Below are positions 29,884-39,182 of a DNA stretch of 64,000 nt, piece after piece. Every line of letters starts with the position of its first letter. Within the stretch, counting starts at the first letter, position 1. Origin of the DNA: CAIMFV01 sp040757715 (GTDB lineage Bacteria; Pseudomonadota; Alphaproteobacteria; Caulobacterales; Caulobacteraceae). The notes below the pieces were generated by a model that worked only from the letters and a program-made list of their open reading frames with translations, was not told the origin of the DNA and searched no databases. The translations under genes and the position numbers were made by a program. The stretch is from positions 1 through 64,000 of the forward strand of contig JBFLWS010000001.1 of the NCBI GenBank assembly GCA_040757715.1. The letters are read 5' to 3'.

Positions 29884-32800
29884 ATGCGCGTCCGCGTCTC
29901 CGCCTGGGCCATCCGCAACCCCATCCCGGTGGCCATCGTCTTCGCCGCCCTGACCATCATGGGGCTCTTGGCCTATTCGCGTCTGCCCATCAAGCAGTAC
30001 CCCAACGTGAACTTCCCGGTGGTGTCGGTGTCCGTCACCCAGGCCGGCGCTGCCCCTGAGGAGATGGAAAACCAGGTGACGCGGCCGGTGGAGAACGCCA
30101 TCGCCGGCGTGGTGGGGGTGAAGCACATCGCTTCCACCGTGACCCTGGGCGCCTCTTCTACCGGGATCGAGTTCGAACTCGGCTCGGACATGCAGAAGGC
30201 CACGGACGATGTGCGCACCGCCATCGACCGCATCCGCGCCAACCTACCCTCCACCATCGACGCGCCGCGGGTGCAGCGCATCGACGTGGATTCCGCGCCG
30301 ATCCTCACCTACGCGGTCCACTCCGACAGCTTGAGCCCTAGCGAGCTCGCCTGGTTCGTGGACGACACCGTTTCGCGTCGCTTGCAGGCGCAAAAAGGCG
30401 TGGCCCAGGTGGCTCGGGTGGGCGGCGACGATCGCGAGATCAACGTCATCCTCAATCCTGACCGCATGCGGGCCTTCGGCGTGACTGCGCCGCAGGTGAG
30501 CCAGGCCGTGTCCCTGTTCAGCGCCGACGACACCGGCGGGCGGGCCAATGTGGGCGGCCAGGAACAGACCCTGCGTGTGTTGGGCGCCGCGCTCACCGCC
30601 GATCAGCTGCGCGAGATGACCATTCCGGTGAACGGCCGCTTCGTGCGTCTCGGCGATGTGGCCGAGGTGGGCGACGGGGTGTCCGAAGAGCGGGGCTTCG
30701 CCCGCCTCGACGGTCGCCCAGCGGTGGCCTTCCAGGTGAACAAGACCCGCGACGCCAGCGACGTCACCACCGAGGAGGGGGTGACGAAGGCCATCGATCA
30801 GTTGGCGCGTGAGAACCCCAAGGTGCAGTTCCTCAAGGTGGTCTCCACGGTCGATGATACGCGCGAGAGCTTCACCGCCACCACTCACGTCCTCTTGGAA
30901 GGTATGGCCCTCGCGGCGCTGGTGGTGTGGCTGTTCCTGCGCAACTGGCGCGCCACGGCCATCGCCGCCACCGCCATGCCCCTGTCGCTGATCCCCACCT
31001 TCGCCTTCATGCAGCTGATGGGCTTCAGCCTCAATGTGGTGACGCTGCTGGGCCTGACTCTGGTGGTCGGCATTCTGGTGGACGACGCCATCGTCGAGAT
31101 CGAAAACATTGAAAAGCGCATCGAGGCGGGCGCCACGCCCTATCGCGCGGCCCTCATCGGCGCCGACTCCATCGGCCTTGCGGTGGTGGCCTGCACCGCC
31201 ACCATCGTCGTGGTGTTTACGCCGGTGAGCTTCATGCCGGGCATTTCGGGGCAGTTCTTCAAGGAGTTCGGCCTCACCGTGGCCGTGGCGGTGATGTTCT
31301 CGCTCCTGGTGGCGCGGTTCCTGACGCCCTTGCTCTGCGCCTATTTCCTCAAGCCCGCCGCTCATCCCAAGCCGCGCCAGCCGCTGCATCCCACCTATCG
31401 CAAGGCCCTGGACTGGTCGCTGCATCATCCGGTGCTGGCCTCAGCGTGCGCCGGGGCGGCGGTGATCTTGATGGTGGTGTTGGTGATCGGCGGCGCGCTG
31501 GGGGTCGACTTCCAACCCGAAGGCGATCCCGGCTACTTCTATCTCACCTTGCAGGGCCCGCCGGGCGCCACCCGCGCCGACATGGAGCGCGCGGTGCAGC
31601 GCCTCACCTCCGGCATGCGCGCCAATCCTGATGTGGCGACGGTGTTCGCCCAGGTGGGCTCGTCCAGCGGCGCCGGGTTCGGCTCCAACGGCGGCTCGGA
31701 CCTGCGCGACGGCACTATCACCGTGGTGCTGAAGACCAACCGCCAACACAACACCAAGGACGTGAAGCAGGCGATCCGTCCGCTGCTGCGCGCCACGCCG
31801 GATGTCCGCGTCACCACACAAGGCGGTTGGGGCGGCGCGGACATCGACATCATTCTGTCCGGCGAGAACGTGGCTCAGCTGGAAAAGACCCAGCTTGAGC
31901 TGCAACGCGAAATGCGCGACGTGAAGCTGATCTCGGACGTGCGCCCGGCGCCGCCCCCGCCGGGACCTGAGCTCGTGGTGCGGCCCAAGCCGGCAGAGGC
32001 CGCGCGCGCCGGGGTCACCAGCGAGGCCATGGCCAATATCCTGCGCATCGCCACCATCGGCGACATCGACGCCAATGTGGCCAAGATCTCCGACGGCAAG
32101 CGCCGCATCCCCATCCGCGTGCGTCTGTCGGAGGACGATCGCGCGAATCTGGCGGTGCTATCGCAGCTCGAGGCGCCGACCACGGGCGGCAAGACCACCA
32201 ACCTGTCCGCCGTGGCCGATCTGGCGTTTCAGGCCGGCCCCGGCAAGATCACCCGCTATAACCGCGAACGGCGGGTGGAGGTGCAGGCCGACCTGAAAAA
32301 CTCCACCCTCGGCGAGGCGACACAGGCCATCTACAGCCTGCCCATCATGCAAAAAGTGGTGAGCGGTAAGATACCCGGCGTGGCCCCCACCAATATCGGT
32401 CAGGCGGAAGCCTTGGCCGAGCTGGTGCCGGCCTTCCTTGGGGCTTTGGGGGCGGGCATCTTCCTGATCTTCGCCGTGCTGGTCATTCTGTTCGGCTCCC
32501 TGTTCAAGCCGTTGACCATCATGATGACCCTGCCGCTCACCCTGGTGGGGGCGATCCTTGGCCTCATCATCACGGGACAGGCCATCTCCATGCCGGTGTT
32601 CATCGGCATCCTCATGCTGTTCGGCATTGCGGCCAAGAACTCGATCTTGCTGGTGGAGTTCGCCATCGAGGATGAGCGGTCGGGTCAGACGCGCATTCAG
32701 GCGCTGTTGAACGCGTGCCGCGAGCGGGCGCGGCCGATCATCATGACCACGGTGGCCATGGCCGCCGGCATGCTGCCTACGGCCATCGGTCTCGGACAGG

Positions 32801-33039
32801 GCTCCGAGTTCCGTCAGCCCATGGCCATCGCCGTCATCGGCGGCCTGATCAGCTCCACGGCGCTCAGCCTGGTGCTCGTGCCGGTGGTCTATGAGTTCGT
32901 GGACATGTTCGAGGAGCGGGTGAAACCCTTCGCCCGCAAGCTGATCACCTCGAAACAGCCCGGCGACGATGCGCCCATCGCCGATGATGAAGAGACCTTG
33001 GTGACCAATTTCGAACCGGCCGACCCGGCGCGCGGTTAA
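29884..33039 (+). CDS. RND efflux permease (AcrB/HAE1 family)
   Basis: 1051 residues: proton-driven inner-membrane pump with 12 membrane segments. N-terminal IRNPIPVAIVFAALTIMGLLAYSRLPIKQYP; transport-essential Asp400/Asp401 in VGILVDDAIVEIENIEKR; RND motifs such as FMPGISGQFFKEFGLTVAVAVMFSLLVARFLTPLL and, in TM10-11, LFGIAAKNSILLVEFAIE and TTVAMAAGMLPTAIGLG. Length and motifs place it in the HAE1 multidrug group rather than the heavy-metal (CusA) group. The three genes form one operon; substrate unknown. Confidence 0.94.
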   Translation: MRVRVSAWAIRNPIPVAIVFAALTIMGLLAYSRLPIKQYPNVNFPVVSVSVTQAGAAPEEMENQVTRPVENAIAGVVGVKHIASTVTLGASSTGIEFELGSDMQKATDDVRTAIDRIRANLPSTIDAPRVQRIDVDSAPILTYAVHSDSLSPSELAWFVDDTVSRRLQAQKGVAQVARVGGDDREINVILNPDRMRAFGVTAPQVSQAVSLFSADDTGGRANVGGQEQTLRVLGAALTADQLREMTIPVNGRFVRLGDVAEVGDGVSEERGFARLDGRPAVAFQVNKTRDASDVTTEEGVTKAIDQLARENPKVQFLKVVSTVDDTRESFTATTHVLLEGMALAALVVWLFLRNWRATAIAATAMPLSLIPTFAFMQLMGFSLNVVTLLGLTLVVGILVDDAIVEIENIEKRIEAGATPYRAALIGADSIGLAVVACTATIVVVFTPVSFMPGISGQFFKEFGLTVAVAVMFSLLVARFLTPLLCAYFLKPAAHPKPRQPLHPTYRKALDWSLHHPVLASACAGAAVILMVVLVIGGALGVDFQPEGDPGYFYLTLQGPPGATRADMERAVQRLTSGMRANPDVATVFAQVGSSSGAGFGSNGGSDLRDGTITVVLKTNRQHNTKDVKQAIRPLLRATPDVRVTTQGGWGGADIDIILSGENVAQLEKTQLELQREMRDVKLISDVRPAPPPPGPELVVRPKPAEAARAGVTSEAMANILRIATIGDIDANVAKISDGKRRIPIRVRLSEDDRANLAVLSQLEAPTTGGKTTNLSAVADLAFQAGPGKITRYNRERRVEVQADLKNSTLGEATQAIYSLPIMQKVVSGKIPGVAPTNIGQAEALAELVPAFLGALGAGIFLIFAVLVILFGSLFKPLTIMMTLPLTLVGAILGLIITGQAISMPVFIGILMLFGIAAKNSILLVEFAIEDERSGQTRIQALLNACRERARPIIMTTVAMAAGMLPTAIGLGQGSEFRQPMAIAVIGGLISSTALSLVLVPVVYEFVDMFEERVKPFARKLITSKQPGDDAPIADDEETLVTNFEPADPARG

Positions 33040-33169
33040 AATCGCGCGCTCTTTTGTAGGTTCGTCTTCGCAAATTCCCCGTGCGCCTGAGTTAAGACCT
33101 CGCGAGGCGTTGATTCTGTTATAGAGATCAAAACTCGGTGATCTTGCGGACGGCGAAGCGAAGGGATTG

Positions 33170-34291
33170 ATGGGTCTTTCGGCGGACTTTCGGCTGGAGC
33201 GAACCGACGAAGGGCTCACCGTGCGCCTCTTCGGTGACTGGACCGCCGTGGGTCTCGATCGGGCCGGGGTGCGCCTCGACCACGCGTTGAAACGCCGGGC
33301 GGTGACCCATTTCGACCTCAGCGAACTGGGCCGCTTTGACACCGCCGGCGCCCACGCCCTGATTGGTGCGGCGGGGGCGAGCGCTGAAATGTCGGGCATA
33401 GCCGTCCGCAGCGACGTGGCGCACCTGCTCAATCTTGTGTGGGGCCTGCCACCCTGTCCGTTGGAGACCCCGCCCCGGCGCAAAATGCCCGCCTTGATGT
33501 GGGTGCTGGCCCGGATCGGCCGCGGCGTGGTGCATGCTGGCGCCCAGGCCTTCCTCAACTTCGCCTTCTACGGCCGGCTGCTCACGGCGCTGGCCAAGCT
33601 GATCCTTGATCCGCGCCGGTTCCGGGCCGCGCCCACGGTGGACCTGATGCAGCGGGTGGGCCTCGATGCTCTGCCCATCATCATGGTCACCAACTTCTTC
33701 ATCGGCGCCACCATCGCCTTCCTGGGCACCGATCTCCTACGTCAGTTCGGCGCTTCGGTGTTCACCGTGGAGCTCGTGGGGGTGGGCATGCTGCGCGAGT
33801 TTGGGGTGGTCATCGCCGGAGTGATCCTGGCCGGCCGCTCAGCCTCCAGCTTCGCCGCCGAGATCGGGGCCATGAAGATGAACCAGGAGGTGGACGCCAT
33901 CCAGGTGCTGGGGGTCGATCCATTCGAGGCCCTGGTGCTGCCGCGCTTCATCGCCATGGTGACCATGACCCCGCTGCTCACCTTCGTGGCCATGATCGCC
34001 GGCGTCATCGGCGGCGTGGCGGTGATCTGGACCGTGGCCGACCTCACCCCCGCCTTCTTCTTCGAGCGCATGCTGCAGAACGTGGGCATCCGTCACTTCT
34101 GGGTCGGCATCGCCAAGGCGCCGGTGTTCGCCATCGTCATCGCCGCCATCGGCTGTCGCCAAGGGCTGGAGGTCGGGGGCGACGTGGAGCAGCTCGGCCG
34201 GCGCGTCACCGCAGCGGTGGTGCAGGCCCTGTTCGCCATCATCGTGATCGATGCGCTGTTCGCCCTCCTTTACATGGAGATGTCCGTATGA
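33170..34291 (+). CDS. mlaE: MlaE-type ABC permease fused to an N-terminal STAS domain
   Basis: 373 residues from the ATG at 33170. Residues of about 1-95 look like a STAS/MlaB-type domain (GLTVRLFGDWTAVGLDRAGVRLDHALKRR, THFDLSELGRFDTAGAHALIGAA). Residues 120-373 are the MlaE permease with GLDALPIIMVTNFFIGATIAF and RSASSFAAEIGAMKMNQEVDAIQVLGVDPFEALVLPR. It moves phospholipids between membranes with MlaF and MlaD. The fusion replaces the separate MlaB of E. coli. First gene of a four-gene overlapping operon. Confidence 0.92.
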   Translation: MGLSADFRLERTDEGLTVRLFGDWTAVGLDRAGVRLDHALKRRAVTHFDLSELGRFDTAGAHALIGAAGASAEMSGIAVRSDVAHLLNLVWGLPPCPLETPPRRKMPALMWVLARIGRGVVHAGAQAFLNFAFYGRLLTALAKLILDPRRFRAAPTVDLMQRVGLDALPIIMVTNFFIGATIAFLGTDLLRQFGASVFTVELVGVGMLREFGVVIAGVILAGRSASSFAAEIGAMKMNQEVDAIQVLGVDPFEALVLPRFIAMVTMTPLLTFVAMIAGVIGGVAVIWTVADLTPAFFFERMLQNVGIRHFWVGIAKAPVFAIVIAAIGCRQGLEVGGDVEQLGRRVTAAVVQALFAIIVIDALFALLYMEMSV

Positions 34292-35091
34292 GCGGGCCCT
34301 CCAGTCAACGTCGCGCGCCGCCGGGCCCTGAGGCCGAGGTGGTGGTGGAAGTCCAAGGCCTGGTGAATCGCTTCGGCGGCCATACGGTGCATGACGGGCT
34401 CGATCTGCAGGTGCGCCGCGGCGAGGTGCTGGGTTTGGTGGGCGGCTCGGGCTCCGGCAAATCGGTCCTGCTCAACACCATCCTTGGCCTGCGCCGGCCG
34501 CAAGGGGGCGAAGTGCGGGTGCTCGGCCTCGACGTGCTGCGCAGCTCGCAGACCGAACAGATCGAAATCCAGCGCCGCACCGGCGTGCTGTTCCAGTCCG
34601 GCGCTCTGTTCTCCGCCCTCACGGTGCGGGAGAACGTGGGCGCGCCGCTCATCGAGCATAGCCGCCTGCCAAGGGGCGAGATCGACGCCGTGGCCGATAT
34701 CAAGATCGCCCTCACGGGCCTGCCGGCCAAGTCGGGCGATCTGCGCCCGGCGGAGCTTTCCGGGGGCATGAAGAAGCGCGCCGGCCTCGCGCGCGCCATC
34801 GCCCTCGACCCCGAGGTGTTGTTCCTGGACGAGCCCACCGCCGGTCTCGACCCGATCTCGGCCGAGCAGTTCGACCGGCTGATCCGCGATCTCTCCGACG
34901 CGCTCGGCCTCACCGTATTCATGATCACCCACGACCTCGACACGCTCTACGCCATCTGCGACCGGGTGGCGGTGATCGCCGACCACAAGGTGGTGGCGGT
35001 GGACACGGTGGCGGGGCTGGAGCAGTCGGATCATCCCTGGATCCGCGAATATTTCCTGGGCCCGCGGGGGCGGGCCGCAGCGAGAGGATGA
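34288..35091 (+). CDS. mlaF: MlaF-type ABC transporter ATPase
   Basis: 267 residues. Walker A GGSGSGKS (52-59), signature LSGGM (157-161), Walker B LFLDEP (178-183) and the H-loop ITHDLDTLYAICDRVAV. The MlaF-type C-terminal tail is present. Starts within the mlaE stop (ATGA overlap) and ends inside mlaD, showing tight translational coupling. Powers phospholipid transport at the inner membrane. Confidence 0.94.
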   Translation: MSGPSSQRRAPPGPEAEVVVEVQGLVNRFGGHTVHDGLDLQVRRGEVLGLVGGSGSGKSVLLNTILGLRRPQGGEVRVLGLDVLRSSQTEQIEIQRRTGVLFQSGALFSALTVRENVGAPLIEHSRLPRGEIDAVADIKIALTGLPAKSGDLRPAELSGGMKKRAGLARAIALDPEVLFLDEPTAGLDPISAEQFDRLIRDLSDALGLTVFMITHDLDTLYAICDRVAVIADHKVVAVDTVAGLEQSDHPWIREYFLGPRGRAAARG

Positions 35092-36035
35092 GCCTGATGG
35101 AGCGCGACGCACGCTACGCCCTGGTGGGCCTGTTGTCGGTGGTGCTGATGGTGGGCCTGGCGGCCTTTGTCGTCTGGCTGGCCGGCAAGCAGTTCTCGCA
35201 GAGCTTCGACCAATATGTGGTGGACTTCAAAGGTCCCGTGCGCGGCCTGTCCAGCGGCGGCGAGGTGTTCTTCAACGGCATCAAGGTGGGCGAGGTGACT
35301 CGCCTGTCCTTGAACGCCAAGGACCCCAATCGGGTGCTGGCGAGAATTCGCGTCACTTCCGACGCGCCGGTGCGGGTGGACTCGGTGGCGACCTTGGAGC
35401 CCCTGGGCGTCACCGGGGTGAATTACATCCTCATCTCCGGCGGCACGCCGTCCAAGCCGTTGCTGAAGGACGTGACGCCCGCCGGCGAAACGCCGTTGAT
35501 CCACGCCGCGCAGGGCCAGTTGGAGAGCCTGTTTGAGGGCGGGGGAACGGTGATGGCCCGCGCCGTGGAGGCGCTCGACCGCTTCAATCGCGTCCTGTCG
35601 GATGACAATATTCGCCAGTTCTCCGGCACGCTGCACGACATCCACGAGATGACCACCGAGCTGAAGAACCACAAGCAGCTCATCGCCGATCTCGACGAGA
35701 CCATCACCAGCGCCAAGACCGCGTCCGATCGCATCGCCGCCCTGGCCGAGTCCTCGAACCAGCTCGTGAACGGCGACCTGAAGCGCTCGCTGCGCAATCT
35801 CGGCGACGCCGCCGTGGAGATCAAAGGCGCGGCGCAGGAGACCCGTGAGCTGATCGTGAAGCTGAAATCGCCGAGTTCCGAGTTCGCGGAGAACGGTCTG
35901 CCGCAGCTCAATCGCACCGTGGCCAGCCTGCAGCAGGCGGCCGACACCCTGAACCGCATGGTGGCGGATATCGAGTCCAATCCGGCCTCCTTCCTCGCCA
36001 AGCCGCCGTCCAAGACCATCGAGGTGAAGCCATGA
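35088..36035 (+). CDS. mlaD: MlaD/MCE-domain substrate-binding protein
   Basis: 315 residues: one N-terminal membrane anchor (about 12-32), a single MCE domain (about 40-118; VDFKGPVRGLSSGGEVFFNGIKVGEVTRLSL, TLEPLGVTGVNYILISGG) and a long helical C-terminal tail (coiled-coil-like, residues 150-300). The MCE domain forms a hexameric ring that passes lipid between permease and periplasmic carriers. The long tail is more like PqiB/YebT or mycobacterial MCE than the short E. coli MlaD. ATGA overlaps on both sides. Confidence 0.92.
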   Translation: MSLMERDARYALVGLLSVVLMVGLAAFVVWLAGKQFSQSFDQYVVDFKGPVRGLSSGGEVFFNGIKVGEVTRLSLNAKDPNRVLARIRVTSDAPVRVDSVATLEPLGVTGVNYILISGGTPSKPLLKDVTPAGETPLIHAAQGQLESLFEGGGTVMARAVEALDRFNRVLSDDNIRQFSGTLHDIHEMTTELKNHKQLIADLDETITSAKTASDRIAALAESSNQLVNGDLKRSLRNLGDAAVEIKGAAQETRELIVKLKSPSSEFAENGLPQLNRTVASLQQAADTLNRMVADIESNPASFLAKPPSKTIEVKP

Positions 36036-36658
36036 TCGGCTCGTTTGCGCCGCGTCTCGTCGCGGTTCTCCTGCTCGCCGCCGGCCTTGGCGGATGCATC
36101 ACCGTGCTGCCCAAGACCGCGCCGGTGCAGCTCTACAGCTTCGGCGGCGCCGATGTGGCGACAACGCCGCCCAAGACGGGCGCCGTGGACGTGGCCTTGG
36201 CCGTGCCGAGCTTCCCGCGCGAGAGCCAAGGCGACCTGATCCTCGCCCGCACGGGGGACGAGGCCGCCTATATCGGCGGCGCGCGCTGGGTGTCTCCGGC
36301 GGTGGTATTGTTCCAGGAAGCCGCGCTGCGGGTGTTCATGGACCAGCCGCGGGGCGTGCGTCTGCGCGGGCCGACCGAGTCGTTCCGGGCCAAGGCGGTG
36401 CTGCACCTGTCCGTGCGCGAGTTCGACGTGCGCTACGCTCGTTCGGGCGCGCCGCCCACCGTGGTGCTGACCGTGGTGGCCCGCCTGTCGGATCACACGG
36501 CGGTGCACGACTTCGCCGAGCAGGTGATCCATGTGGAGCGCCCGGTGAAGGAGAACCGGGTTACAGCCATTGTGCAGGGCTTCGACGCGGCGGTGGACGA
36601 GGTGCTTGAACAAACCGCCAGCTTCACCGAGGCGAATATTCAGCGCGTGACGAATTAA
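36032..36658 (+). CDS. ABC-type transport auxiliary lipoprotein (PqiC-like)
   Basis: 208 residues with signal peptide and lipobox GGC (Cys near residue 22). The ABC-type transport auxiliary (PqiC/YmbA) fold is suggested by VQLYSFGG, VDVALAVPSFPRESQGDLILARTGDEAAYIGGARWVSPAVVLFQEAALRVF and a final helix ending in AVDEVLEQTASF. In other Gram-negatives these lipoproteins partner MCE proteins at the outer membrane. ATGA overlap with mlaD. No mlaC gene is present in this operon. Confidence 0.85.
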   Translation: MIGSFAPRLVAVLLLAAGLGGCITVLPKTAPVQLYSFGGADVATTPPKTGAVDVALAVPSFPRESQGDLILARTGDEAAYIGGARWVSPAVVLFQEAALRVFMDQPRGVRLRGPTESFRAKAVLHLSVREFDVRYARSGAPPTVVLTVVARLSDHTAVHDFAEQVIHVERPVKENRVTAIVQGFDAAVDEVLEQTASFTEANIQRVTN

Positions 36659-36730
36659 CTGCACGCGGCCTGTTGAAATCCGTTCGCGTTGCGGTCAGAT
36701 GAGCGCCTCGCTATCGGAGCCCGCTTCGCC

Positions 36731-37441
36731 ATGAGCCGCAAAGTTCAACCAGACGCCCGAACCGCCCTTGAGGGGCTGTTGTTCGACGGCATGACCATCA
36801 TGTCGGGGGGCTTCGGCCTTTGCGGCATCCCGGAGAACCTCATCGCGGCCATCCGCGAGACGGGGGTGAAGAACCTCACCGTCATCTCCAACAATTGCGG
36901 CGTGGATGATTTCGGCCTCGGCATCCTTCTGGCGGGCGGTCAGATCAAGAAGATGGTCTCGTCCTATGTGGGCGAGAACAAGCTGTTCGAGCAGCTCTAT
37001 CTCTCGGGCGAGCTGGAGCTGGAGTTCAACCCGCAGGGCACGCTGGCCGAGCGCATCCGCGCCGGCGGGGCGGGTATCCCGGCCTTCTACACCAAGACCG
37101 GCTACGGTACCTTGGTGGCCGAGGGCAAGGAGACCCGCGAATTCAACGGCGAGCACTATGTGATGGAGACCGGGCTCGTGGCCGACCTTTCCATCGTCAA
37201 GGCGTGGAAGGCGGACACCGAAGGCAACCTCGTCTATCGCAAGACGGCGCGGAACTTCAATCCGATGATGGCTGCCGCCGGCAAGGCCACGGTTGTGGAG
37301 GTGGAGGAGCTGGTTCAGCCGGGCGAGCTTGATCCGGACAACATCCACACCCCCGGCATCTATGTCGATCGCCTGATCAAGGGCGCCAAGTTCGAAAAGC
37401 GCATCGAGCGCGAAACCACCCGTCCGAAGACCGCGGCTTAA
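36731..37441 (+). CDS. scoA: 3-oxoacid CoA-transferase subunit A
   Basis: 236 residues from the ATG at 36731 (an in-frame start at 36689 is less likely). Signature DGMTIMSGGFGLCGIPENLI matches the CoA-transferase type I pattern 1, followed by NNCGVDDFGLGILL and SYVGENKLFEQLYLSGELELEFNPQGTLAERIRAGGAGIPAF. Transfers CoA from succinyl-CoA to acetoacetate (or related acids), feeding ketone bodies into acetyl-CoA. 15 bp before scoB. Confidence 0.93.
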   Translation: MSRKVQPDARTALEGLLFDGMTIMSGGFGLCGIPENLIAAIRETGVKNLTVISNNCGVDDFGLGILLAGGQIKKMVSSYVGENKLFEQLYLSGELELEFNPQGTLAERIRAGGAGIPAFYTKTGYGTLVAEGKETREFNGEHYVMETGLVADLSIVKAWKADTEGNLVYRKTARNFNPMMAAAGKATVVEVEELVQPGELDPDNIHTPGIYVDRLIKGAKFEKRIERETTRPKTAA

Positions 37442-37455
37442 GGAGCACGAACATC

Positions 37456-38103
37456 ATGGCCTGGACCCGCGACCAGATGGCCGAGCGCGCCGCCAAGGAA
37501 CTGCGCGACGGCTTCTATGTGAACCTCGGCATCGGCATTCCGACGCTTGTGGCCAACTACATCCCGGACGGCATGACCGTGACGCTGCAGAGCGAGAACG
37601 GCATGCTGGGCATGGGCCCGTTCCCCTATGAGGGCGAGGCGGACCCGGACCTGATCAACGCCGGCAAGCAGACCATCACCGAGCTGGCCACCTCCAGCTA
37701 TTTCTCCAGCGCCGACAGCTTCGCCATGATCCGCGGCGGGCACATCAATCTCTCCATCCTCGGGGCCATGCAGGTGGCGGAGAACGGCGACCTCGCCAAC
37801 TGGATGGTGCCGGGCAAGATGGTGAAGGGCATGGGCGGGGCCATGGACCTGGTGGCCGGGGTGAAGCGCGTGGTGGTGGTGATGGAGCACACCGAGAAGA
37901 CCGGTGCGCCCAAGCTGCTGCATCGTTGCAATCTGCCGCTTACCGGCGCCGGCGTGGTGGATCTCGTGATCACCGACCTCGCCGTGTTCGCGTGCGATCG
38001 CCATGGCGGCGGGCTGAAGCTGATCGAGCTCGCCCCGGACGTGACCCTCGACGAGGTGAAGGCCAAGACTGAGGCTGATTTCGAAGTCGGCCGTTTCGCC
38101 TGA
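37456..38103 (+). CDS. scoB: 3-oxoacid CoA-transferase subunit B
   Basis: 215 residues with AAGGAG upstream. Contains GFYVNLGIGIPTLVANYIP and SENGMLGMGP, the type I CoA-transferase pattern 2, whose Glu forms the covalent CoA intermediate; also GGHINLSILGAMQVAENGDLANWM. Acts as heterodimer with ScoA. Together they can activate acetoacetate from leucine degradation (liu genes in the same window) or poly-hydroxybutyrate turnover; substrate inferred. Confidence 0.94.
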   Translation: MAWTRDQMAERAAKELRDGFYVNLGIGIPTLVANYIPDGMTVTLQSENGMLGMGPFPYEGEADPDLINAGKQTITELATSSYFSSADSFAMIRGGHINLSILGAMQVAENGDLANWMVPGKMVKGMGGAMDLVAGVKRVVVVMEHTEKTGAPKLLHRCNLPLTGAGVVDLVITDLAVFACDRHGGGLKLIELAPDVTLDEVKAKTEADFEVGRFA

Positions 38104-38134
38104 CCTGTTAAATCGGCTCCGGCGGGACTTTGAT

Positions 38135-38158
38135 GCGGCGCTCGAAATCGGGCGCCGC
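38135..38158 (+). terminator. GC-rich hairpin after scoB (possible terminator)
   Basis: GCGGCGCTCG and CGGGCGCCGC form a stem of about ten pairs (one G-T wobble) around AAAT, 32 bp after the scoB stop. No T run follows, so it is not a classic intrinsic terminator; it may still protect the transcript end or act with Rho. Confidence 0.35.
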
Positions 38159-38210
38159 CTTGCGCGGCCAGGGTTGACATCAGGGTCGGATTCGCGGCTC
38201 CGTCAGCCCC

Positions 38211-39125
38211 ATGCTGACGGGTTCTCTACTTCCGCGATTGATAATTCTTCTCGCCCTGTTGTCGGCGGCGTGCTTCGTGCACTTCCGCGGGCGGGTGCGG
38301 CTGAAGTTCACACGCCAGCTCACCGACCACTCGACCTTCACCGCGCCGTACAATGCGCTGGTCTATCTGTTCTCGGGCGTGCCCAATAAGCCGTTCTTCC
38401 AGCCCGACCAGTTTCCGGACCTGCAGACCCTCACGGCCAATTGGGAGATGATCCGCGACGAGGGTCTCGCCCTCGTGGAAGGCGGGCAGGTGAGGGCGGC
38501 CACTGGCCACAACGACGTGGGCTTCCACACCTTCTTCAAGCGGGGCTGGAAGCGGTTTTATCTCAAGTGGTACGGCCACCCGATCCCCTCGGCCCGGGCC
38601 GGCTGCCCCAAGACGGTGGCGCTTCTGAACACCCTGCCCAGCGTGCATGGGGCCATGTTCACCTATCTGCCGGCGGGCGGGCGCATCGGCGCGCACCGCG
38701 ATCCCTTCGCCGGTTCGTTGCGCTATCACCTCGGCCTGAAGACCCCCAACAGCGAGAAGTGCTGGATCGCCGTGGATGGCGAAAAGGCCAGCTGGCGCGA
38801 CGGCCAGGCCATGGTGTTCGACGAGACCTATGTGCATGACGCCCTCAACGAGACCGACCAGGACCGTCTGATCCTCTTCTGCGATTTCGAGCGGCCGGTG
38901 CAGCCCATCTTCCGCCCGATCAATCGCTGGATGATCAAGAACGTCATGGGGGCCACCGGCGCGCCCAACGTGGAAGGCGAGAAGGTCGGGGCCATCAACC
39001 GCTTCTTCGAGCGGGTGTACGGGGTGCTGGACTCCGGCAAGAAGCTGAAGGCCAAGAACCGTCAGCTCTACTATGCGCTGAAGTACGCGGTGATCATCGG
39101 CGTGGTGGCGCTGTTCGTGATCTGA
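38211..39125 (+). CDS. LpxO-like aspartyl/asparaginyl beta-hydroxylase
   Basis: 304 residues: N-terminal membrane helix (about 6-24), an Asp/Asn beta-hydroxylase double-stranded beta-helix domain, and a C-terminal hydrophobic helix (about 287-304). The iron ligands are His162, Asp164 (GAHRDP) and His209 (YVHDALN); HGAMFTYLPAGGRIGAHRDPFAG is the family hallmark. LpxO proteins use 2-oxoglutarate and O2 to 2-hydroxylate secondary acyl chains of lipid A. The double membrane anchoring fits LpxO. Substrate not proven. Confidence 0.88.
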   Translation: MLTGSLLPRLIILLALLSAACFVHFRGRVRLKFTRQLTDHSTFTAPYNALVYLFSGVPNKPFFQPDQFPDLQTLTANWEMIRDEGLALVEGGQVRAATGHNDVGFHTFFKRGWKRFYLKWYGHPIPSARAGCPKTVALLNTLPSVHGAMFTYLPAGGRIGAHRDPFAGSLRYHLGLKTPNSEKCWIAVDGEKASWRDGQAMVFDETYVHDALNETDQDRLILFCDFERPVQPIFRPINRWMIKNVMGATGAPNVEGEKVGAINRFFERVYGVLDSGKKLKAKNRQLYYALKYAVIIGVVALFVI

Positions 39126-39133
39126 GACGGATG

Positions 39134-39161
39134 AAAAAGCCCCCTTTCCGCGAAAGGGGGC
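39134..39161 (-). terminator. Intrinsic terminator for the DUF1842 gene
   Basis: Read on the minus strand: GCCCCCTTTC, loop GCG, GAAAGGGGGC, then TTTTT. The perfect 10-bp stem and T tract make a canonical intrinsic terminator 22 bp beyond the DUF1842 stop. The same stem may serve the plus-strand LpxO-like gene that ends 8 bp away, but there is no T run on that side. Confidence 0.85.
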
Positions 39162-39182
39162 CTGAACGCTTGGGCCTGACGC

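Noticed and set aside
30244..31428. 394-codon open frame antisense to the RND permease
   Set aside because: Shadow of the conserved permease; translation is dominated by His, Gln, Gly and Arg with no recognisable fold.
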